A DNA stretch of 64,000 bases from Actinoplanes italicus. Its GTDB lineage: Bacteria; Actinomycetota; Actinomycetes; Mycobacteriales; Micromonosporaceae. Below, in pieces: positions 15,617-24,320 of this stretch; the stretch's first letter is position 1, and every line of letters begins with the position of its first letter. Made by a program: the position numbers and the translations under genes. The stretch lies in the NCBI RefSeq assembly GCF_003001815.1, contig NZ_PVMZ01000015.1, positions 62,001 through 126,000 of the forward strand, given 5' to 3'. A model generated the notes under the pieces. The model searched no databases. It was not told the DNA's origin and worked only from the letters and a program-made list of their open reading frames with translations.

Positions 15617-17572
15617 TCATGAGCGCCGGCCCGGTGGCACGGCGGCGGTCTCGGGACGGCGCTGCTTGGTGGTGATCACCGGGTGCGGCTTCTTCGGCAG
15701 CGCCGGGCTGTCGGCCAGCCAGTGCAGGACGGCGATCAGGTCCTCACGCGGCGACGACGGGTCGAGCAGCGAGAGCACGGCGCCGTCCAGCGGCGGCACC
15801 GGCGCCTGTGAGATGAGCGGGTGGTTCGGCCGGTGGTCCGGCTCGTCCGGCCCGAGCAGCACCTCGGCGAGCTTCTCGGCCGGTCGCAGCCCGGTGTAGA
15901 CGATCTGGATGTGCTGGTCGGCGGCGTCGGCGATGCGCTTGGCCACATCGGCGATGCGTACCGGCTCGCCCATGTCGAGGATCAGCACCTCACCCTTGCT
16001 CTCCAGAGCGCCGGCCTGGATGACCAGCCGCACCGCCTCCTGGACCGTCATGAAGTAGCGGGTCACGTCCGGATGCGTGACGGTGATCGGGCCACCGGCC
16101 TCGACCTGGGCGGCGAACGCGGTCAGCACCGACCCGCGGGACCCGAGCACGTTGCCGAACCGGACACTGCAGTAGGTGCCGCTCGCGGTGGCGTCGGCGG
16201 CCGCGGTCAGCCGCTCGGTGATCCGCTTCGAGTAGCCGAGGACGCTGCAGGGGTCGGCGGCCTTGTCGGTGGAGATGTTGACGAGGCGGTCGACGTTGTG
16301 GCGCATCGCGGTCTGCAGGATCTGGTACGTGCCGATGATGTTGGTCTTGAGCGCCTCGGACGGGTGCATCTCCAGCAGCGGCAGGTGCTTGAGGGCCGCG
16401 GCGTGGAAGACCACGTGCGGCTTGTGCTCGGTGAACACCTCGTCGAGGCGCTGCTGGTCGCGGATGTCGGCGACCACGAGGTTGCGGTCGTCGAGCTGCC
16501 CACGGCCGTCGATCGACAGCTGCACCGCGTGCAGGCCGGATTCGTCGCGGTCCAGCATGACCAGCTTGGCCGGGTTGAACCGGGCCAGCTGGCGGCACAG
16601 CTCCGAGCCGATCGAGCCGCCCGCGCCGGTGACGAGCACGCGGCGGCCCTCCAGGTAGCCGGCGACGGCGGCCAGGTCGATGCCGACCTCGCGCCGTCCG
16701 AGCAGGTCCTCGTGGCTGACCGGGCGGATGTCCTCGACCCGAACGGTTCTTCCGAACAACTCCACCACCGGCGGTACGACCTTGAGGTCGACGTTGAGCG
16801 GCTGTGCCAGGTCGGTCAGCTTCCGGATGAGGTCGGCGCTCGCACTGGGGATCGCGATGACCACGGCCTCGGCCCGGAACTTGCGGACCACCTCGGCCAT
16901 GTCGTCGCGGGTGCCGCAGACCGGCACGTCCATCACCCGGAAGGTGCGCTTGGCCGGGTCGTCGTCGAGCAGGGCGACCGGGACGTACGGGCTGCGCGGG
17001 CTGCGCAGCATGGCCCGGATGACCTGGGTGGCGCCCTCTCCGGCACCCATCACGACGACCCGCGTGCCCTGCTCCGGCGACGGCCGCAGCCGGCTGTCCT
17101 GCATCGACCGGACCGTGTAACGCATGCCCGCGGCGAGGACCAGGGTGATCAGGCCGGCGCCGATGATCGCCGAGCGCGGCACCAGACGGCCGAGCAGCGT
17201 GTCCAGGAGCAGCAGCGCGGGCGTGGTGACCGCGGCGGTGCGGACCAGGGCGGCGATCTCCTCGAAGCAGCCGTACGCCCAGCGTCCGGTGTAGAGGCCG
17301 AAGTGGATTCCGGCCGCGGTGTGCACCACCGCGGCGACCGCGGAGAGCACCACCAGGCCGAGGAAATGGACCTCGGCGACGTCGCCGTCATGGCGCAGCA
17401 GCGTCGCGATGAGCAGCGCGGTGGCCAGCGCCGCCGCGTCGGTGACCGCACGCGCCGCGCGGCCTGGCAGGGCTCGGCGGTGCCACGGAACCGGGTGAGG
17501 ACCCGGGCCGCGCCAGTCGCCGGGAGTCGCGTCGGCGCTGGTGTCGCCGGACGCTCGTCGCCGTACCTGCAT
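15617..17572 (-). CDS. membrane-bound CapD/PglF-type UDP-HexNAc 4,6-dehydratase
   Basis: 651 residues from the ATG at 17572 (GAGGGGG upstream). About four membrane helices span residues 30-150 (for example LGLVVLSAVAAVVHTAAGI). A first Rossmann-like domain follows (VVVMGAGEGATQVIRA), then the short-chain dehydrogenase domain with VLVTGAGGSIGSEL, VFHAAALKHLPLLE and STDKAADPCSVLGYSKR. The family replaces the usual catalytic Tyr with Met; here the aligned residue is Leu (SVLGYSK), with the Lys kept. Known members make UDP-4-keto-6-deoxy sugars. First gene of the minus-strand polysaccharide operon. Confidence 0.85.
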   Translation of the reverse strand: MQVRRRASGDTSADATPGDWRGPGPHPVPWHRRALPGRAARAVTDAAALATALLIATLLRHDGDVAEVHFLGLVVLSAVAAVVHTAAGIHFGLYTGRWAYGCFEEIAALVRTAAVTTPALLLLDTLLGRLVPRSAIIGAGLITLVLAAGMRYTVRSMQDSRLRPSPEQGTRVVVMGAGEGATQVIRAMLRSPRSPYVPVALLDDDPAKRTFRVMDVPVCGTRDDMAEVVRKFRAEAVVIAIPSASADLIRKLTDLAQPLNVDLKVVPPVVELFGRTVRVEDIRPVSHEDLLGRREVGIDLAAVAGYLEGRRVLVTGAGGSIGSELCRQLARFNPAKLVMLDRDESGLHAVQLSIDGRGQLDDRNLVVADIRDQQRLDEVFTEHKPHVVFHAAALKHLPLLEMHPSEALKTNIIGTYQILQTAMRHNVDRLVNISTDKAADPCSVLGYSKRITERLTAAADATASGTYCSVRFGNVLGSRGSVLTAFAAQVEAGGPITVTHPDVTRYFMTVQEAVRLVIQAGALESKGEVLILDMGEPVRIADVAKRIADAADQHIQIVYTGLRPAEKLAEVLLGPDEPDHRPNHPLISQAPVPPLDGAVLSLLDPSSPREDLIAVLHWLADSPALPKKPHPVITTKQRRPETAAVPPGRRS

Positions 17573-18032
17573 GGATTCCCCCTCGTACGATGCCGGCCCG
17601 GGCCGGCCGCGGATCCTTCGCTCGGACAAGGCGTGCTTCGAGACAAACTTCAAGACAAAGAGAAGCGAGTCGGCCCAATTGCATTTCCGGACATGAAATG
17701 CGCGCCGAGACTCGCTTGCGCAACGCCCCTTTCGACCGATCGCAAAATTAGAGTTGCAGCCGGGGCGGGCGGTTCACAGTAGCAATTGTCATGGGCTATG
17801 TGAACAATCCTCACTTTCGCCGTTCTATTGAGGACAGGACCTTGATCGGCATTTGTGGTGGATACTTCCGGGCAGCCTGGGATAGCCATTCGGCGGAGGA
17901 TGTCATATCGACAGTGAGAAGCTCTCGCCTTAGGCGTGACATCTGCGACTTGAAGTTGTGACGCACTTTCGGCAGCGTCTTCAAGGCGGGTGTCGCAAGC
18001 GTTCTGTCGAGAATGCGACCGGGGGACAAAGG
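17573..18032. promoter_or_regulatory. divergent intergenic region of the polysaccharide locus
   Basis: 460 bp, noticeably A/T-richer than its surroundings, between the CapD-type operon and the GT4 gene. It must hold both promoters. The notable element is the nested hairpin at 17663-17717. No ORF in it is credible. Confidence 0.5.
17663..17717 (-). promoter_or_regulatory. nested hairpin in the leader of the polysaccharide operon
   Basis: Outer arms AAGCGAGTC (17663-17671) and GACTCGCTT (17709-17717) enclose an inner hairpin GCATTTC (17681-17687) / GAAATGC (17695-17701). It lies 91-145 nt upstream of the dehydratase ATG and could be an RNA leader structure or an operator. It does not match any riboswitch I can name. 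Confidence 0.4.
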
Positions 18033-19214
18033 ATGAGGGTGCTGCATGTCATCAGCACACTGGAACCGGGTGCGGCCGGGCATCAGCTGCGATTGCTGGT
18101 GCGCCGGCTGCCGTACGACAGTGAGGTCGTCACGCTGGACACCGGCGGCGGCCTGACCGGTACGCGGGTGCATCGCGTCGGCAGCGCACGGGACCACGAC
18201 CCGGCCGCCGTGCGGAGACTGCGCCGGCTCATGCGCTCCGGCCGGTACGACCTGGTGCACACCCACCTGTACCGGGCCGGGGTACAGGGCCGCATCGCCG
18301 CCCGGCTGGCCGGCATCCGGCACGTGGTCGCCAGCGAACACCACCTGGGCGCCGAGATCATCGAGGGGCGACCGGTCTCCCCCGGCGTCCGGGCGCTCTA
18401 CCTGGCCGGGGAACGGCTCGGCCAGGTCACCATCGCCCCCTGCCCGGCGATCGCCGCACGGCTGCGCTCGTGGGGCGTACCGGACGAGCGGATCACCACG
18501 ATCCCGAAGGCGATCGACGCGGGCGAGTTCCGGTTCGACCGGGGCGTACGGGCCGCGACCAGAGCCCGGCTCGGCATCGAGGAGGACCGGGCCGTCATCG
18601 GCGGCGTCGGCCGGCTCGAACCGGACAAGCGGTTCGATCTGCTGATCCGCGCGATCACCGAGGTGCCGGACGCGATGCTGCTGCTCGTCGGCGACGGCTC
18701 GGCACGCGCCGCCCTGGAACGCCTCGCCGAGATCGAGGGCGTCGCCGACCGGGTACGGTTCGCCGGGCCGGTCGGCCACCCGCGCGAGATGCTGTGCGCC
18801 ATGGACGTCTTCGCCTCCCCCGACCAGTCCTCGTTCGGCCTGGCCACGCTGGAGGCGGTGGCCAGCGGACTGCCGGCCGTGTACGGGTCGTGCCTGCCGC
18901 TCGAGGAACTGACCGCCGCACGCACCCCGGTCCGCGGCACCTTCCGGCTCTCCCAGGACCGCGAGTCACTGCCCCGCGCCCTGCGCACCGAGATGCTGTG
19001 TCTCGCCGAACGGCGCGGGGAGCGGCTGCCGGCCCGGTCCGCGGGCGAGCCGTACGACGCCGACCGGCTGGCCGACTCGGTGGGCAGCCTCTACGAGCGG
19101 ATCTCGGCCCGGCCGGTGAAACGCCGGGTCATCGGACCGCTGCTGGGGTCGCGCGGCCGGTTCGGGCGAAAGAACAGCTTTCCACTGCCCGGCGGAAGCG
19201 TGCGTAACGCATGA
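18033..19214 (+). CDS. GT4-family glycosyltransferase
   Basis: 393 residues from the ATG at 18033, with GGGGGA about 6 nt upstream. The N-domain starts MRVLHVISTLEPGAAGHQL with the glycine-rich acceptor loop, continues with YDLVHTHLYRAGVQGR and VVASEHH; the C-domain has GGVGRLEPDKRFDLLIRA, LLVGDGSARAAL and the donor-binding FASPDQSSFGLATLEAVASG, where the glutamates match the GT4 EX7E motif. It transfers a sugar from a nucleotide or lipid donor while retaining anomeric configuration. Likely assembles the polysaccharide made by the divergent operon. The last 86 bp run antisense to the VanZ-like gene. Confidence 0.85.
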   Translation: MRVLHVISTLEPGAAGHQLRLLVRRLPYDSEVVTLDTGGGLTGTRVHRVGSARDHDPAAVRRLRRLMRSGRYDLVHTHLYRAGVQGRIAARLAGIRHVVASEHHLGAEIIEGRPVSPGVRALYLAGERLGQVTIAPCPAIAARLRSWGVPDERITTIPKAIDAGEFRFDRGVRAATRARLGIEEDRAVIGGVGRLEPDKRFDLLIRAITEVPDAMLLLVGDGSARAALERLAEIEGVADRVRFAGPVGHPREMLCAMDVFASPDQSSFGLATLEAVASGLPAVYGSCLPLEELTAARTPVRGTFRLSQDRESLPRALRTEMLCLAERRGERLPARSAGEPYDADRLADSVGSLYERISARPVKRRVIGPLLGSRGRFGRKNSFPLPGGSVRNA

Positions 19215-19707
19215 GCCGGCGGAACGCCAGATAACCGAGCCAGGTGCCGAACGTGTTCGACATAAGGTCGTTCACATCCGCCCACCGGTTGCCGTCCAGG
19301 GTGAACAGCATGACCAGTTGCGTCGTCTCGATGGCCAGGCTGACGAGGAACCCGATCCGCACCAGCCGGCCCTCCTCCCGGATGCCGAACAGCAGGAACA
19401 GCAGGCCGGCCAGCGGCAGCGTCATCACCGTGTTCAGCAGGAAGTCGAGCGGCCGCATCTCCAGCAGCGGGATGAAGATGAACCGGTACTGGTCCGGGTC
19501 GTAGGCGCCGCCCCAGGCCAGATGCATCGGCAGCAGCGTCGCGCCGAGAACGGCCACCGCGTACCACCCGGCGAACCAGCCCAGGGCCAGCCGGGCGGGA
19601 GTCAGCAGCCCCCGCCGGTGCAGGAAAAGGCCGGTCACGATCATCAGGGCGAAACCCAGGGGCAGAAGTACGGGCAGCGCCGGGATGTCGAATTGGTGGG
19701 TTGGCAT
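19129..19707 (-). CDS. VanZ-like membrane protein
   Basis: 192 residues from the ATG at 19707 (GGGAACGG upstream). Four to five membrane segments: LPVLLPLGFALMIVTGLFL, LGWFAGWYAVAVLGATLLPM, FLLNTVMTLPLAGLLFLLFG and the helix with the VanZ signature SLAIETTQLVM followed by WADVNDLMSNTFGTWLGY. VanZ proteins are linked to teicoplanin or lipoglycopeptide tolerance, but most actinomycete copies are uncharacterised. It lies 31 bp downstream of the response-regulator gene and probably shares its transcript. The 3' end overlaps the convergent GT4 gene by 86 bp, so one of the two C-termini may be shorter than drawn. Confidence 0.8.
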   Translation of the reverse strand: MPTHQFDIPALPVLLPLGFALMIVTGLFLHRRGLLTPARLALGWFAGWYAVAVLGATLLPMHLAWGGAYDPDQYRFIFIPLLEMRPLDFLLNTVMTLPLAGLLFLLFGIREEGRLVRIGFLVSLAIETTQLVMLFTLDGNRWADVNDLMSNTFGTWLGYLAFRRLMRYARFRRAVESCSFARTGRATPAAVR

Positions 19708-19738
19708 CCGTTCCCACGCTACCCGCGCGCCGCGACCG

Positions 19739-20344
19739 TCAACGGAGCCAGCCCTCCTTACGGGCGATACGAATCGCGTCGAGCCGATTGCGGGCGCGGG
19801 TCTTGGAAATGATCGCGGAAAGGTAATTGCGGACCGTCCCACTGGACAGATAGAGACGCCCGGCGATCTCCTTGACCGACTCCCCCTCCGCGGCCAGGCC
19901 GAGCACCTCCAGCTCACGGGTGCTCAGCCCGCGATCGGTGTTGAGCGAGGCGGCCTGCAGCATCGGCGACACCACCCGCTCACCCCGCGCCAGCCGGCGC
20001 ACCGTGTCCGCCAGCATCGCCGGCGAGGTGTCCTTGACCAGGAAGTTGAGCCCGCCGTTCCACCGGCGCGGCGGCAGCATGCCGCGCTTCGACGGGTCGC
20101 ACAGCAGCAGCATCGAGCACGACGGGATGGCCGCGTGCAGCTGGTCGGCCAGCGGCAGGACCTGACTGACCATGTACTGCGTGTCGATCACGACGACCGC
20201 GGGCCACAACTGCGCGGCACGCTGCGCCAGATCACCACCGATCGGCAGGGTGTCGACGTAATGCATGTCCGGTTCGGTCTCGAGGAACGCGCGCACCGCG
20301 ACGCCGAAGTATCCCTCGTCTCGCACCACAACGACCCGGATCAT
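19739..20344 (-). CDS. NarL/LuxR-family response regulator
   Basis: 201 residues from the ATG at 20344. The receiver domain (MIRVVVVRDEGYFGVAVRAF) keeps an acidic pair (DE), a candidate phospho-Asp in VVVIDTQY and the Lys in NFLVKDTSP. The C-terminal LuxR-type HTH reads LSTRELEVLGLAAEGESVKE followed by IAGRLYLSSGTVRNYLS. No histidine kinase gene is adjacent, so it is an orphan here. Downstream VanZ-like gene is a likely target or partner. Confidence 0.8.
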   Translation of the reverse strand: MIRVVVVRDEGYFGVAVRAFLETEPDMHYVDTLPIGGDLAQRAAQLWPAVVVIDTQYMVSQVLPLADQLHAAIPSCSMLLLCDPSKRGMLPPRRWNGGLNFLVKDTSPAMLADTVRRLARGERVVSPMLQAASLNTDRGLSTRELEVLGLAAEGESVKEIAGRLYLSSGTVRNYLSAIISKTRARNRLDAIRIARKEGWLR

Positions 20345-21065
20345 CACACCACCCTCTGCGATGGACGCCGGCGCCGGCCGGTTCGTCGACCTGTCTGGAA
20401 CGCAGGAAGCACATACCTTTCTATCGCCCCGTGTCCATTCGGACGATCGCGGGTCGACAGATCTTCCATTGATCGGGGAAAACGGCTGTCCTCCCAGTTC
20501 ACAGGCATTTCGTGCCAATAGGGATCTCCACTGGACACACACTTAACGTATCGGGCCGGCGCACTCTGCGCACCTGCCCATAGCCGATCGAACGAGTCAG
20601 GTATGCCGGATCAACGAATCAGGGAGACGAAATGACCGGGACATCGATCGGTTACCCGTCGGAAACCCGGTCGATGTCCCACTTTTTCTGGACCAAACGT
20701 ACAACAAACTGATCGATTTTCGCCATTCCGATCACCTGAAAGTGATAACGGTTCCCTCCTTGCAACCGGACCGTTATCCACTCAATTCAAGATCCCTTGA
20801 AAACCGAGCCGAACTCACGCGACCGAAAAGGATTACCAATTCCCCCCACCGGGTGACCCGCCCGCCGGCCCGCCATCCACCCATTCCGGACATGCCACCC
20901 ATTCCCCGCTCAGCACTGTCGCCGCACCTCTCGGCCGCACCTGAGCCATGTATCCGACACCCCGAACCACTCCTCAGGTACGCCCCAGCCCATCACCCAA
21001 CCGCCGCACCAACCTCCTCCCGGCCCTTCCCCAGCGCGAGGCACCGTGATCCGCCAGACCGCACG

Positions 21066-21200
21066 CTCCGGCCCACCCACACGAGCGCGAACACCAGCCC
21101 CGCCACCCATTCCCGGCCCACCCACACCACCGCGTACACCCGCCCCGCCAACCACCCCCGGCCCACCCACACCACCGCGAACACCCGCCCCGCCAACCGC
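21066..21200. repeat. 45-bp tandem repeat, three units
   Basis: Units at 21066-21110, 21111-21155 and 21156-21200 share CCGGCCCACCCACAC and CCCCGCCA blocks. The period is a multiple of three, so both strands show repeated 15-residue open frames, but neither has a credible start. Confidence 0.7.
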
Positions 21201-21494
21201 ACGCTCCTAACAACCGCGACCACCCGATCCAGCCGCATCCAGCGCAGATTCCGCTAGAGAGCTTCGTAGTCGGGGTGTGAAGGCGAGCCGCATCGGGTCT
21301 CGGATACGGCTCGCGGGTTCCCCGCGGATGGCTGTCTGGCTGAGTCGTCGGCGGTGCTCGGCCCGAGGCCCGGCTCGGTGAAGCCGGCCTGGGCTACGCC
21401 TCGCGGCCCGATACCGCCACGTTCCGATGCTGGACGATCAACTACGGCCGTTTTTCAGGTCGGGCTCCGGGATACGGCTGCCTCCCGCGCCGGG

Positions 21495-21657
21495 AAGGGT
21501 TCCCCGGCCACAGCCGGACGATCAAGAGGCGCTGGGAAGGGTCCGCCTGCCACAGCCGAACGATCAAAGACGCCAGGAAGGGCCCGCCACCCACAACCGA
21601 ACGATCAAAGACGCCAGGAAGGGCCCGCCACCCACAACCGAACGATCAACAGCCACC
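21495..21657. repeat. 41-42 bp tandem repeat with CGATCAA motif
   Basis: Four units start at 21495, 21537, 21578 and 21619. Each begins AAGGG and contains CCGRACGATCAA; units 3 and 4 are almost identical over about 33 bp. A further CGATCAA copy lies at 21433 in the same orientation and a variant at 22056. Confidence 0.7.
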
Positions 21658-21726
21658 CGAACCGGCGCCGCAGCTGGCGGGCTGGACCCTGACGACGAAG
21701 GGTCTCTAGACCGCACACCTGACCTT

Positions 21727-21808
21727 CCCGCAACAGCGCGAGCATCGTGCTCCACCGGACCGCATCCTGACACGCCCGCAACAGCGCGAGCGTCGTACTC
21801 CACCAGAC
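21727..21808. repeat. 34-bp direct repeat, 48-bp spacing
   Basis: Copies at 21727-21760 and 21775-21808 share CCCGCAACAGCGCGAGC followed by TCGT, CTCCACC and GAC with three substitutions. Confidence 0.65.
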
Positions 21809-22094
21809 CTCGCACCTGACCCGCACAGATCAGCGCCGACCTCACGGTGCGCAAGACCGCGTGCCGGTGGGCGGGCCACCTGCCGTCTGCAGCTCTGCGC
21901 CGATGGCGCCGCGTATCGGCCGAATCCCTGCAGCCCCTGCGCTGCCGAGGTGAAACCGCAGCGGGCCTGTGCCGGATGATCATCTTGGCCGCGTTTCGGC
22001 GGCGAACTGGGGCTACGGCTGTTCCCCCGGCCGGGAAGGGTGCGTGAGCCACTGCCTGCCGATCAAGTGGCACGAAGGACCGCAGGACCGCGGC

Positions 22095-22169
22095 GACTGG
22101 ACAACCGCGCATCCCGGACGACTGGACAACCGCGCATCCCGGACGACTGGGCAACCGCGCATCCCGGGC
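22095..22169. repeat. 25-bp tandem repeat, three units
   Basis: Units at 22095, 22120 and 22145 read GACTGGACAACCGCGC then ATCCCGGAC; the first two are identical and the third has two changes, indicating recent duplication. Confidence 0.75.
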
Positions 22170-22433
22170 GCGAGACCCGCCCGCCAAACACCGCAAGCCG
22201 GTAGCGCCTGCCGGGCAGGTCAGCGCCCGCATCCTGCCGGAGCCCCGCCTGCCCGACTCTCGGTTCGCAAGGCTGCCATACATGCTGATGCCTGCCCGAC
22301 AAAAGGGATATTAAGCCAGTAAAAAGGGTGAATGGGTAACGGGTTGGCGGGGTTGGCTTGAGCATGTACTCTCCCCGGCAATGAATACCTTCGCTTGTGG
22401 AACGGGGGTCTCGTCCGCGCAAGGTGAGTGCTG

Positions 22434-24173
22434 ATGCGCTCCTTGAACGCGGACGGGAAGGCCCGTCTTCTCAGTTGGCGGCGCGTGCGGGAGTTCGCCG
22501 TGCCGGCCTCGATGATCGAAACTGCGACCGCCCGCCGGCATGCCGGGGACTGGGCTGGGGCCAGCGCTGCCGCACAGGTCGATGTGGATCTGGACCTTCG
22601 TGAGATCGCGTCCCTGTGGGGGCGGGAACTCGCTGCCCTGGTCCGTGCCGATCTCCGGCGGCTCGCGCCGGACCTGCTGCGATGGCATCTGCCACGAACC
22701 CTCTCGGACGGCCTGCTACGGCCGGGGCTGACCATTTCGCTGGCCCGGTACTCCGCCAGCGCGGGCGACCGCGTCGAGCGCACCGGCCGGCATCCGGTGG
22801 CGGAGGACTGCGCGCACCTGGTCGTCCGCACGGCACCGAGCTGGGCGGATTCCGGGCAGCGGATCAGCCTGGCGCTGTGGGATCCGGCCGTCGGCGATGC
22901 CGGACCGCATCCCCGGCCGCAGCCGGACCGGCGTTTCCGGCTCGACCTCCATCCGCACCTGTGGGCCGCCGACCGTGCCCACGACCTGCGCGAACGCTGC
23001 GGCGCCGACGAGTTCGCCCATCCGACTCAAGCCGACCGGACGGCCGCGGTCCCGGATGGACGCGGGTATGCCGCGCATCGCTGGGCGGCCGAAGCGGCAA
23101 TTCTCCGGGCTGCCGACGGCTACTCCGGACCAGTCGCGATCCGGCTCGGCAATGGCCGGCGCGTCCTGCTGTCGGACGGCGAGCCCGAGATGGACACCGC
23201 CCCGAGGCGCGGCCGGGCAGGTCGCGGCCGAGGTGAGGCGGTGCTCCCCTATGCGGCGACCTGGCTGGCGCCTGACCTCGAGCTTCTCCAATCCGGGATG
23301 ATCACCGCCGATCTGCTGCATCCGCTCGTCGCGGAGGCACTGGCGTCCAGGCCGGACCGGACAACCATCGGCGCGGCCGACACCGGACCAGCAACGGCCG
23401 AGGTCCGAGCGAAAACGGTTCCCTCCGGGCAGGCAAAGATCGAGGAAGCAGAGAAAACAGCCGACCCCGGGCAGGCAACGATCCAGGCCGCCGGAAAGAC
23501 AGTCACCTGCGGGGAGGTGACGACCGAGGCCGGTGGGATGAAGGCCGTCCCCAGGCAGGTGCCGACCGAGGCCGGTGGGATGAAGGCCGTCCCCCGGCAG
23601 GTGACACCCGAGGCCGCCGGAGAAAGGGCGGAAGCCCAGGCCGGAGCCACCGCGGCCACGGACGACGGGGTACGGCTGGTCGAGTGCTGCGGCGCTGTCC
23701 ATCGGGTCGGGCTCGTCGGCGGACGGCTGGTGCCGCTCGATCACGATGCCGAGGAGCTGCGCCGGGAAGAGCTGCTCGCCCTGCTCGGCGGGCCGCCGCT
23801 GCCCTGCCTGCGGTCGATCCGCACGGCGGCCCGGAATCCGGAGTGCCTGGAAGAGGTCCGCGCCCGGCTGGATCACGGTGATCATGCGGGTGCCTCGGCT
23901 CTCGTCGCCGAACTGCTCGGGCCGGAGGCGAAGCTCGAGGGCGCGCTGGGTGAGGCGTTCGCGGCCGCCGCCGAGGGGCGGATCGCGCACGGCCTCTACC
24001 GGGCGGGACTGGCGGCACGGGTTCCGGCGGGAGTGACCGTTCCGATCGGCTCCCGCAAGGAACGTCACGGCCGCCGCGGCCGTCACCACCGGCTTCCAAA
24101 GCGGACGACCAGGACGGCCACGACGACCAGGACGACCAGAACGAAGACGACGAGGACCGCCGTCCTCCGCTGA
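22434..24173 (+). CDS. unknown protein of a MoxR/VWA cassette
   Basis: 579 residues from the ATG at 22434, with AAGGTGAG upstream. I do not recognise the family. The N-terminal 330 residues look globular (RRVREFAVPASMIETATARR, DLLRWHLPRTLSDG, YAATWLAPDLELL). Residues about 330-420 are low-complexity and contain two 14-residue repeats beginning EAGGMKAVPRQV. A second globular part (EECLRS-like, LLALLGGPPLPC, LDHGDHAGASALVAELLG) follows, and the C-terminus is a run of Arg/Thr/Lys. It is followed by a MoxR ATPase and a metallopeptidase/VWA protein, so it is probably the accessory or substrate-specific component of that chaperone-like system. Confidence 0.65.
   Translation: MRSLNADGKARLLSWRRVREFAVPASMIETATARRHAGDWAGASAAAQVDVDLDLREIASLWGRELAALVRADLRRLAPDLLRWHLPRTLSDGLLRPGLTISLARYSASAGDRVERTGRHPVAEDCAHLVVRTAPSWADSGQRISLALWDPAVGDAGPHPRPQPDRRFRLDLHPHLWAADRAHDLRERCGADEFAHPTQADRTAAVPDGRGYAAHRWAAEAAILRAADGYSGPVAIRLGNGRRVLLSDGEPEMDTAPRRGRAGRGRGEAVLPYAATWLAPDLELLQSGMITADLLHPLVAEALASRPDRTTIGAADTGPATAEVRAKTVPSGQAKIEEAEKTADPGQATIQAAGKTVTCGEVTTEAGGMKAVPRQVPTEAGGMKAVPRQVTPEAAGERAEAQAGATAATDDGVRLVECCGAVHRVGLVGGRLVPLDHDAEELRREELLALLGGPPLPCLRSIRTAARNPECLEEVRARLDHGDHAGASALVAELLGPEAKLEGALGEAFAAAAEGRIAHGLYRAGLAARVPAGVTVPIGSRKERHGRRGRHHRLPKRTTRTATTTRTTRTKTTRTAVLR
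23526..23609 (+). repeat. 42-bp in-frame tandem repeat
   Basis: Two units (23526-23567, 23568-23609) differ at only a few bases and add 14 residues each to the unknown protein at 22434-24173. More degenerate copies may precede them. Confidence 0.7.
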
Positions 24174-24193
24174 GCGCCGGTCATGCAGATGCC

Positions 24194-24225
24194 GCCACCG
24201 GCCACCGGCCACCGGCCACCGGCCA
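24194..24225. repeat. 7-bp microsatellite (CCACCGG)
   Basis: Between four and five perfect CCACCGG units in the 147-bp gap before the MoxR gene. Likely slippage-prone; it could alter spacing between the two genes. Confidence 0.7.
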
Positions 24226-24320
24226 CACGAACGCAGACTCCGCAGCCGGGTTGCGGCGATTGCACGTACCCGAACTCCGGTCTTGATGGCCGCCCCGACT
24301 CTCAAAGGTGATCGAAACTG

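Larger units (their letters stand above)
20345..22433. other. repeat-rich non-coding stretch
   Basis: About 2.1 kb without a gene I would defend. The first 500 bp (20400-20900) is A/T-richer than anything nearby. The rest is a succession of short tandem and degenerate repeats listed separately, plus a 67-bp degenerate repeat seen at 21433-21500 and again at 21976-22041 (both containing GATCA near the start and CCGGGAAGGGT at the end). Open frames such as 20742-21257 are low-complexity translations of the repeats. Confidence 0.6.

Noticed and set aside
20742..21257. 171-residue plus-strand ORF and overlapping minus-strand ORFs in the repeat desert
   Set aside because: They are translations of the 45-bp repeat, with low-complexity Pro/Thr/His or Val/Gly content, no ribosome site and no domain.
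21066..22169. CRISPR array
   Set aside because: Repeats are directly adjacent or degenerate with no unique spacers of constant length, and no cas gene is in the window.
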